The notes under the pieces: generated by a model | What the model was told of the DNA's origin: nothing | The model's input: only the letters and a program-made list of their open reading frames with translations | Databases searched by the model: none | Assembly (NCBI GenBank): GCA_051277005.1 | Contig: JBNMPS010000086.1 | Coordinates: forward strand, 1-12,146 | From: Dasania sp051277005 | Lineage (GTDB): Bacteria > Pseudomonadota > Gammaproteobacteria > Pseudomonadales > Dasaniaceae | Direction: 5' to 3' | Length of the DNA stretch: 12,146 nt | Shown: positions 7,519-12,146 of the stretch, one piece after another | How positions within the stretch are numbered: the stretch's first letter is position 1 | Layout: each line of letters starts with the position of its first letter | Program-made: the position numbers and the translations under genes

Positions 7519-8586
7519 TTAGTTCTTTTGGCCTGATTTGGCTATGCCTTGATGATCGAGAGCGTTGTTTTCTACCGCTTCATAAGCCTCTACAATACGT
7601 TGCACTAAGGGGTGGCGAACCACGTCTTTAGATTGGAAGTAAGTAAAGCTAATACCTTCAACATCTTTTAATACATTGATGACGTGAGCAAGGCCCGATT
7701 GAGTGCCTCGTGGTAAATCGATTTGCGTTGCATCGCCGGTAATGACGGCGGTAGAGCCAAAGCCGATACGGGTGAGGAACATTTTCATTTGTTCTTTGGT
7801 GGTGTTTTGGCTTTCATCCAAAATGATAAACGAATCGTTTAAAGTACGGCCGCGCATATAGGCCAGTGGTGCAATTTCTATTACATTACGTTCGACGAGT
7901 TTGGTGACCATGTCATCACCTAGCATTTCGTAAAGTGCATCGTATAAAGGGCGCAAATAAGGATCTATTTTTTGTGCTAAATCTCCAGGTAAAAATCCCA
8001 GTTTTTCGCCCGCTTCAACAGCAGGGCGCACCAGTAAAATACGCTGGACTTCATCATTGAGTAATGCTTGTACCGCACAGGCCACCGCTAAATACGTTTT
8101 ACCTGTGCCAGCAGGGCCGACACCAAAAACAATGTCGTAGTCGAATACTGATTGCACATAGCCTTGCTGGTTTATACCACGAGGTTTGATGGTTAATTTT
8201 TTGGTCTTAATTAAGGTGTACGGTTCTGCGCGGGTGTCATTATTGTCGCGGGATTGCTCTTTGGCGGATGAATCGCTGTTATTAATGTGGCTGTCGTTAA
8301 TCACTTCGATACCTGCCTGCTGAAGATTGAGGTGTATGGATTGTGGGGAAAGTTGAACCCCTGCACTGGCTTCACGGTAAAGTTGTTGCAGTATTTCAGT
8401 ACACGTTGTTACTGCAGTTTGTTCGCCCCCGATTTGAAAGCGGTTGCCACGACTTTTAATCGTCACAGATAAACGTCCTTCGATTTGGCGAAGATGTTCG
8501 TTTAATTGACCGCAGAGATTGGCTAAGTGACGAGAGTCATTAGGTTCTAGATCTAGAACCGATGTAAAGAGAGTTTGTGTATTCAA
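7519..8586 (-). CDS. ybeZ: PhoH-like ATPase YbeZ (TTG start)
   Basis: YbeZ is a cytoplasmic PhoH-family P-loop ATPase, found next to ybeY in most proteobacteria and reported to interact with YbeY; its exact role is unsettled. The 355-residue product has an N-terminal KH-like region (about 10-85), a variable polar linker (about 97-122), and the PhoH domain. Walker A is GPAGTGKT (157-164, with K163), and Walker B is FIILDES with D257 and E258. The start is TTG at 8584-8586. Reading upstream in frame, a stop appears after only six codons with no ATG, GTG or TTG, and the protein begins just ahead of the conserved LDLEPNDSRHLANLCG, so TTG is the only reasonable start. The Shine-Dalgarno is weak. 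The 87-base gap after miaB holds only a poor candidate promoter (TTTAAT 8654-8659, 17 bases, TATGCT 8631-8636, complement), so I expect transcription from miaB. Confidence 0.94.
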   Translation of the reverse strand: MNTQTLFTSVLDLEPNDSRHLANLCGQLNEHLRQIEGRLSVTIKSRGNRFQIGGEQTAVTTCTEILQQLYREASAGVQLSPQSIHLNLQQAGIEVINDSHINNSDSSAKEQSRDNNDTRAEPYTLIKTKKLTIKPRGINQQGYVQSVFDYDIVFGVGPAGTGKTYLAVACAVQALLNDEVQRILLVRPAVEAGEKLGFLPGDLAQKIDPYLRPLYDALYEMLGDDMVTKLVERNVIEIAPLAYMRGRTLNDSFIILDESQNTTKEQMKMFLTRIGFGSTAVITGDATQIDLPRGTQSGLAHVINVLKDVEGISFTYFQSKDVVRHPLVQRIVEAYEAVENNALDHQGIAKSGQKN

Positions 8587-8673
8587 ATGTTTACTTATAA
8601 GCCGTTATTGCCGGCACCAGACATGCGTTTAGCATATACCGATTGACCGGCGAATTAAACTAATTTTTTATGA

Positions 8674-10080
8674 CTATTTTGTCGATTGAAGTGTCCCTCT
8701 GAGCGAGTTAGGTAGGGCCTCGGTAACGAGTACATGGGCAAAATCGCCGATAATGCTGTGATCCTTGGCGGCAAAGTTCACTACCCGGTAATTTTCGGTG
8801 CGACTCTGCAATTCACCGGGATCTTTCTTGGAAACTCCAGTCACTAAAACCCGTTCAATATTACCGACCATTTGGCGGCTGATCTGTTGGGTTTGCTGGT
8901 TAATCCGGTCTTGTAAGAGTTTTAGGCGTTTTTTGTGTACTTCAGTAGGGGTTTCGTCCGTTAACTCAGCGGCTGGTGTCCCGGGCCTTGGGCTGTAAAT
9001 AAAGCTGAAGGATAGGTCAAAACCTATCTCATGGATGAGGTCCATGGTGTCTTGAAAATCTTGTTCGGTTTCACCGGGGAAGCCAATTATAAAATCAGAC
9101 GACAGGCTAATACCAGGGCGCACTGCTTTTAAACGATTGATTTTATTGATGTATTCTTCACGGGTGTGGCCGCGTTTCATGGCTGCCAAAATAGTATCTG
9201 AGCCGCTTTGTACCGGTAGGTGTAAGTGGCTAACCAGCTCAGGCACATTAGCGTAGGCCTCGATTAAGGCATCGCTGAATTCTACGGGGTGTGAAGTGGT
9301 ATAGCGGATACGCTCAATGCCGGGAATAGTGGCCACAAAGGTCACTAATTCCGCAAAATCAACCACTTCTTCTAAGTGGTTGAGACCGCGGTAGGCATTA
9401 ACATTTTGGCCTAACAGGTTTACTTCGCGTACGCCTTTGTCGGCAAGGCCGGCAATTTCGGCGATGACATCGTCAAAGGGACGGCTGACTTCTTCGCCGC
9501 GGGTGTAAGGCACTACGCAGAAGGTACAGTATTTTGAACAGCCTTCCATGATGGAGACAAACGCTGAGGGGCCATCTACCGAGGGTTCGGGCAGGCGGTC
9601 GAATTTTTCGATCTCAGGGAAGGTGACATCAACAATCACTGGGCCGTTGCGCTTTTTAGCATCGATCATGTCGGGCACGCGGTGTAAGGTTTGTGGGCCA
9701 AATACGATATCAACGATGGATGAACGATCGCTAATGGCTGAGCCCTCTTGGCTGGCAACACAGCCGCCAACGCCTATCACGAGGTCAGGGTTTTTCTCTT
9801 TTAGTTTTTTCCAGCGGCCCAGTTGATGGAATACCTTCTCTTGGGCTTTTTCCCTTATAGAACAGGTGTTTAGCAGCAAAACGTCGGCTTCTTCCGGGTT
9901 GTCGGTGGTTTCAAGCCCGTGGCTGACACCTAGCAAATCTTCAATACGAGATGAATCGTACTCATTCATTTGGCAGCCGTGGGTTTTGATAAACAGCTTT
10001 TTGGGCTTGCCATTGCTACTTTGGAGTTTTTTGAGTGGAGCTGAGGTGCCGTTGGTGCTGATAATGATATTGTCTGACAT
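8674..10080 (-). CDS. miaB: tRNA-2-methylthio-N6-dimethylallyladenosine synthase
   Basis: MiaB is a radical-SAM methylthiotransferase. It adds a methylthio group to C2 of i6A at position 37 of tRNAs reading codons that start with U, improving decoding. The 468-residue product has the full domain order. The N-terminal UPF0004 domain holds the three auxiliary-cluster cysteines C36 (GCQMNEYDSS), C73 (LLNTCSIREKA) and C107 (GVGGC). The radical-SAM domain has the CxxxCxxC motif C181/C185/C188 in GCSKYCTFCVVPYTRG. A C-terminal TRAM domain (about 400-463) follows. Compared with E. coli, about 24 extra polar residues precede the first conserved strand. No alternative start codon exists between the ATG at 10078-10080 and the conserved region, and that ATG has AGG at good spacing, so the extension looks genuine. 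It is the first gene of the minus-strand run. Confidence 0.97.
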   Translation of the reverse strand: MSDNIIISTNGTSAPLKKLQSSNGKPKKLFIKTHGCQMNEYDSSRIEDLLGVSHGLETTDNPEEADVLLLNTCSIREKAQEKVFHQLGRWKKLKEKNPDLVIGVGGCVASQEGSAISDRSSIVDIVFGPQTLHRVPDMIDAKKRNGPVIVDVTFPEIEKFDRLPEPSVDGPSAFVSIMEGCSKYCTFCVVPYTRGEEVSRPFDDVIAEIAGLADKGVREVNLLGQNVNAYRGLNHLEEVVDFAELVTFVATIPGIERIRYTTSHPVEFSDALIEAYANVPELVSHLHLPVQSGSDTILAAMKRGHTREEYINKINRLKAVRPGISLSSDFIIGFPGETEQDFQDTMDLIHEIGFDLSFSFIYSPRPGTPAAELTDETPTEVHKKRLKLLQDRINQQTQQISRQMVGNIERVLVTGVSKKDPGELQSRTENYRVVNFAAKDHSIIGDFAHVLVTEALPNSLRGTLQSTK

Positions 10081-10151
10081 GTTCGCCTACTGCCTGTTTA
10101 CGTAAAAGTTTTAGAGTCTTCGGTAAACGGAAATCGTTAAAAAGGCGGCCA

Positions 10152-10157
10152 ATTATA
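10152..10157 (-). promoter_or_regulatory. -10 box of the miaB promoter
   Basis: The complement reads TATAAT, a perfect -10 hexamer, followed by a GC-rich discriminator (GGCCGCC). It predicts a transcript start near 10145 and a leader of about 65 bases before the miaB ATG. The -35 region (about 10174-10181) has no good match to TTGACA, so an activator or other upstream contacts may contribute. It is likely the main promoter of miaB-ybeZ-ybeY-corC-lnt. Confidence 0.55.
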
Positions 10158-10182
10158 CAGTAAAGTATGATTACTGGGTATC

Positions 10183-10195
10183 GCTGCATTGCAGC
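10183..10195. promoter_or_regulatory. Perfect palindrome between divergent promoters
   Basis: GCTGCA (10183-10188), one T, and TGCAGC (10190-10195) form a perfect 13-base inverted repeat. It lies just upstream of the expected -35 region of the miaB promoter and about 20 bases upstream of the -35 of the DUF1820 promoter, a typical place for an operator serving both. I do not recognise the motif as the site of a named regulator. Confidence 0.4.
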
Positions 10196-10214
10196 AAAAA
10201 TTGGGTGGAGTTAG

Positions 10215-10241
10215 TTGCTGGTAGTGGGATTATGGTAAGAT
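10215..10241 (+). promoter_or_regulatory. Candidate promoter of the DUF1820 gene
   Basis: TTGCTG (10215-10220) and TAAGAT (10236-10241), 15 bases apart, form a plausible but slightly short -35/-10 pair, followed by a GC-rich stretch. The predicted transcript start near 10248 leaves a 25-base leader before the ATG at 10273. It also argues against the earlier in-frame ATG at 10240, which would overlap the -10 box. Confidence 0.4.
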
Positions 10242-10272
10242 GCGGCCAAATGATGTAGTAAGGTTTGTGAGA

Positions 10273-10617
10273 ATGGCTAATAGCCCAATGTATAAAGTTA
10301 TTTTTTATAATCAAGATAAAATCTATGAGGTGTTTGCTAAGGCTATATACCAAAGTGAGATGTATGGCTTTATTGAGATAGAAGAGTTAGTTTTCGGTGA
10401 GCGCAGTCAGATGATTGTCGACCCAGCCGAAGAGAAGTTAAAAATAGAGTTTAGCGGTGTTTCGCGCTCTTATATTCCTATGCATTCTATTGTGCGTATT
10501 GATGAAGTGGAGAAAGAGGGGGTTGGCAAGATTGTTGATTCTGCCGGGGGTAATGGCAATATCTCAAAATTTCCTGCTATGGCTAAGCCTATGGTGCAGC
10601 CAGATATAACGGACTAA
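10273..10617 (+). CDS. DUF1820 family protein of unknown function
   Basis: This 114-residue protein resembles the DUF1820 family, small soluble proteins of gammaproteobacteria with no established function; from memory, Pseudomonas carries a homologue beside miaB. There is no signal peptide, membrane segment or cysteine. The body (about 6-80) runs from YKVIFYNQDKIYEVFAK through YGFIEIEELVFGER, IVDPAEEKLKIEF and YIPMHSIVRIDEVEK, suggesting a compact beta-rich fold. The glycine- and proline-rich tail (about 83-114) looks disordered. I chose ATG 10273 over the upstream in-frame ATG at 10240. The protein then begins a few residues before the conserved YKVIF, TAAGG (10259-10263) serves as ribosome-binding site at 9 bases' spacing, and the upstream ATG overlaps the likely -10 box. 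It is divergent from miaB and ends 14 bases before a strong terminator, so it is a single-gene transcript. The VDP and MHSI(V)RIDEVE pattern made the family recognisable; a search would settle it. Confidence 0.85.
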   Translation: MANSPMYKVIFYNQDKIYEVFAKAIYQSEMYGFIEIEELVFGERSQMIVDPAEEKLKIEFSGVSRSYIPMHSIVRIDEVEKEGVGKIVDSAGGNGNISKFPAMAKPMVQPDITD

Positions 10618-10630
10618 TTGCGATCTATTA

Positions 10631-10660
10631 AAAAAACGCCAGCTAATGCTGGCGTTTTTT
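10631..10660. terminator. Two-way intrinsic terminator
   Basis: CGCCAGC (10637-10643) pairs perfectly with GCTGGCG (10648-10654) around a TAAT loop. Six A precede the stem and six T follow it, so it works on both strands. It sits between the ends of two converging genes, 14 bases after the DUF1820 stop and 35 bases after the aminotransferase stop, and should end both transcripts. Confidence 0.92.
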
Positions 10661-10694
10661 ATTGGATAATAATTATTGCGATTAGCGCTAAAAA

Positions 10695-11972
10695 TTAAGC
10701 AGCAAGGGCTTGTTTAACGCTGGCTAGCTTTAAGCACACAATAAAAACTTCAGTCGCTTTTTCTAGGTCAGCGATGCCTGGAAGGGTTGGCGCGATACGA
10801 ATGTTTTTGTTCTCAGGATCCTTGCCATAGGGGAAGGTTGCACCGGCTGGGGTTAGCTTAACCCCAGCATCAGCAGCGAGTTTAATCACTTCTTTTGCTA
10901 GGCCCGGTAAGGTGTCCAGAGAAATAAAGTAACCGCCTTGAGGTTTGGTCCAGCTGGCCATGCCTGTATTCGCTAATTCGGTTTCTAGTTGTTGAAGTAC
11001 TGCATCGAAGCGAGGTTTCATGACTGCGGCATGTTTTGCCATGTGCGATGCCAGATGCGATGAATCTTTTAAAAACTTAACGTGGCGATATTGGTTAACT
11101 TTATCGGGCCCAACGGTGCTAAAGCCTAAAGACCGCTTAAGGATTTTTAGATTATTGGCAGAAGCGGCCATAAAAGCCACGCCAGCTCCGGCAAAGGTGA
11201 TTTTTGAAGTGGAGCCAAAAATTAATACGCTGTCTTCAGTGCCTTCAGAGCGGCAGGCTTGCATGATGTCCGCTAGGGCTGGAGCGTTATCTTCTAACAC
11301 ATGCACCGCGTAGGCGTTATCCCAGAAAATACGGAAGTTAGCACCCGCTATGTGCCCGAGTTTGGCCATGCGTTGAACCACTTCGTCAGAATAAACAATA
11401 CCGGTAGGGTTGGAAAAACGGGGTACGCACCAGATGCCTTTAATACTTGGGTCGGCTTTAACTAATCGCTCAACCTCATCCATGTCGGGTCCGTTATCGT
11501 CCATAGCGACGGGAATAAGCTCGATACCTAAATGCTCACAGGCAGCGAAGTGTCTGTCGTAGCCAGGTACTGGTGCCAAAAACTTAACGCGGCCTTCGTT
11601 GCTCCAGCCACTGTCTTTGCCATTAAGGCCTTCGGTCAAAGCCGTTTGAAGGCTGAAATACATCAGCGGTAGGCTACCGTTACCGCCGACTAAAATATCT
11701 TCAGGCCTAAGGCCGATCATATCGGCAAACAATTGCTTAGCTTGAGGAATACCATCAATACCACCGTAGTTGCGAACATCGGTGCCACTGGCATCGGTGT
11801 ATTCACCCCTTAATATACCATCTAATGCATTGGATAAATCCAATTGCTCAGCGCTGGGTTTACCTCGGGTTAAGTCTAGGTTTAATCCTGCAGCTTGAAA
11901 GGATTGGTATTGAGCGTTTAGAGTACTTTCTAGCTCACGTAATTGTTCGGGAACGGCTTGGTCGAGTTTCAA
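10695..11972 (-). CDS. PLP-dependent aminotransferase, type Ic aspartate aminotransferase-like (TTG start)
   Basis: This 425-residue fold-type I pyridoxal-phosphate enzyme should move an amino group between an amino acid and a 2-oxo acid; aspartate/2-oxoglutarate is the likely pair. The opening LDLTRGKPSAEQLDLS (about 32-47), the YGGIDGIPQAKQLFAD segment and the overall length resemble the type Ic (Corynebacterium AspT-like) family rather than E. coli AspC. The cofactor residues are visible: N188 in SNPTG, D218 in FWDNAY, the Schiff-base lysine K257 in GSTSKITFAG, and R392 in NIRIAPTLP, which should bind the substrate carboxylate. The start is TTG (11970-11972), supported by AGGG seven bases upstream; the nearby ATG at 11984-11986 is out of frame. 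It has its own promoter and ends at the shared terminator. The fold and cofactor sites are sure; the substrate is inferred. Confidence 0.88.
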   Translation of the reverse strand: MKLDQAVPEQLRELESTLNAQYQSFQAAGLNLDLTRGKPSAEQLDLSNALDGILRGEYTDASGTDVRNYGGIDGIPQAKQLFADMIGLRPEDILVGGNGSLPLMYFSLQTALTEGLNGKDSGWSNEGRVKFLAPVPGYDRHFAACEHLGIELIPVAMDDNGPDMDEVERLVKADPSIKGIWCVPRFSNPTGIVYSDEVVQRMAKLGHIAGANFRIFWDNAYAVHVLEDNAPALADIMQACRSEGTEDSVLIFGSTSKITFAGAGVAFMAASANNLKILKRSLGFSTVGPDKVNQYRHVKFLKDSSHLASHMAKHAAVMKPRFDAVLQQLETELANTGMASWTKPQGGYFISLDTLPGLAKEVIKLAADAGVKLTPAGATFPYGKDPENKNIRIAPTLPGIADLEKATEVFIVCLKLASVKQALAA

Positions 11973-12007
11973 TGGATTACCCTCATAGTGGTTATTGTCA
12001 TCATCAT
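11969..12007 (-). CDS. Possible 12-residue leader peptide overlapping the aminotransferase start
   Basis: Three consecutive ATG codons open a frame reading MMMTITTMRVIH, whose TGA stop (11969-11971) overlaps the TTG start of the aminotransferase. Nine of the twelve residues are Met, Thr or Ile, all aspartate-family amino acids, and the aminotransferase ribosome-binding site AGGG lies inside the frame. It lies downstream of the predicted promoter and so would be transcribed. Against it, there is no Shine-Dalgarno before the ATGs and no attenuator hairpin after it, and a CAT-rich stretch can produce such a frame by chance. Confidence 0.2.
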   Translation of the reverse strand: MMMTITTMRVIH

Positions 12008-12059
12008 TGTTCGGGTGAGGTGCGAGTGCCTTTTGGGCTGGTGCAAATCACGAGGCGAA

Positions 12060-12087
12060 ATTATAGCGGAAAAATAGCTTAGGGTAA
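12060..12087 (-). promoter_or_regulatory. Promoter of the aminotransferase gene
   Basis: The complement reads TATAAT (12060-12065), a perfect -10 hexamer. TTACCC (12082-12087), 16 bases upstream, is a weak -35. The predicted start near 12053 gives a leader of about 80 bases that includes the small upstream reading frame. The gap from 11973 to the window edge holds no other gene that I can see. Confidence 0.55.
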
Positions 12088-12106
12088 GCTGTGGAGGGAT
12101 TTAAAA

Positions 12107-12140
12107 CAGTATTTACTGCTTGAGACCTTTTATGTAAAAG
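12107..12140. repeat. Two short palindromes upstream of the aminotransferase promoter
   Basis: CAGTA-TT-TACTG (12107-12118) and CTTTTA-TG-TAAAAG (12127-12140) are both perfect inverted repeats with two-base centres, separated by eight bases. They lie 20 to 53 bases upstream of the -35 element, suitable for regulator binding to this promoter or to a gene beyond the right edge. The motifs are AT-rich and short, so chance is a real alternative. Confidence 0.3.
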
Positions 12141-12146
12141 ACATTT

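Noticed and set aside
9548..9826. 92-residue open frame antisense to miaB
   Set aside because: It overlaps the most conserved part of miaB (radical-SAM cysteines) and its composition follows from the complementary codons; no ribosome-binding site was seen.
10240..10272. Longer N-terminus for the DUF1820 protein from the ATG at 10240
   Set aside because: The ATG overlaps the likely -10 box TAAGAT, and the added residues lie outside the conserved family start; ATG 10273 with TAAGG upstream fits better.
11020..11313. 97-residue open frame antisense to the aminotransferase
   Set aside because: It is covered by the catalytic core of the aminotransferase, and the peptide resembles no protein I know.
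1..12146. Mobile elements, CRISPR arrays, toxin-antitoxin, defence or biosynthetic systems
   Set aside because: No transposase, integrase, spaced repeat array or such gene is present; all ten genes are conserved housekeeping or small conserved genes and none appears truncated.

Overview
This window is a block of conserved gammaproteobacterial housekeeping genes. Eight of its ten protein genes form one continuous minus-strand run in the order miaB - ybeZ (phoH-like) - ybeY - corC (ybeX) - lnt - leuS - lptE - holA. The same gene order is known from Escherichia coli and Pseudomonas. Next to miaB is a divergent small gene of the DUF1820 family, an arrangement I recall from Pseudomonas and its relatives. 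E. coli carries nadD directly after holA; here holA is followed by a terminator instead. Together with the moderate base composition, this suggests a Pseudomonadales/Cellvibrionales-like gammaproteobacterium. That placement is an inference from synteny and protein resemblance, not from a search.

Layout, left to right. Bases 1-248 hold no gene. They contain a two-way terminator-like hairpin (51-82) and two abutting perfect inverted repeats (162-196), the second built from two facing DnaA-box-like sequences. Then come holA (249-1271), lptE (1286-1888) and leuS (1941-4421), probably transcribed together from a promoter in the 132-base lnt-leuS gap, where a strong hairpin lies just before the leuS start. 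Next are lnt (4554-6056), corC (6071-6934), ybeY (7040-7513), ybeZ (7519-8586) and miaB (8674-10080), probably one operon starting from a promoter with a perfect TATAAT before miaB. A divergent promoter drives the DUF1820 gene (10273-10617, plus strand), which ends at a classic two-way terminator (10631-10660). The converging gene behind that terminator is a fold-type I aminotransferase resembling the type Ic aspartate aminotransferases (10695-11972, minus strand), with its own promoter near the right edge.

The genes share envelope and translation themes. LeuS charges tRNA-Leu, MiaB modifies A37 of tRNAs, YbeY matures 16S rRNA and YbeZ is its usual ATPase partner. Lnt finishes lipoprotein acylation, and LptE, itself a lipoprotein and so a likely Lnt substrate, plugs the LptD lipopolysaccharide translocon. 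HolA is the clamp-loader delta subunit. All key catalytic residues I could check are present and no gene looks broken.

I found no mobile element, CRISPR array, defence or biosynthetic system. The points worth a second look are regulatory: the DnaA-box pair, the leuS leader hairpin, the palindrome between the divergent promoters, two TTG start codons, and a tiny Met/Thr/Ile-rich upstream reading frame that overlaps the aminotransferase start.
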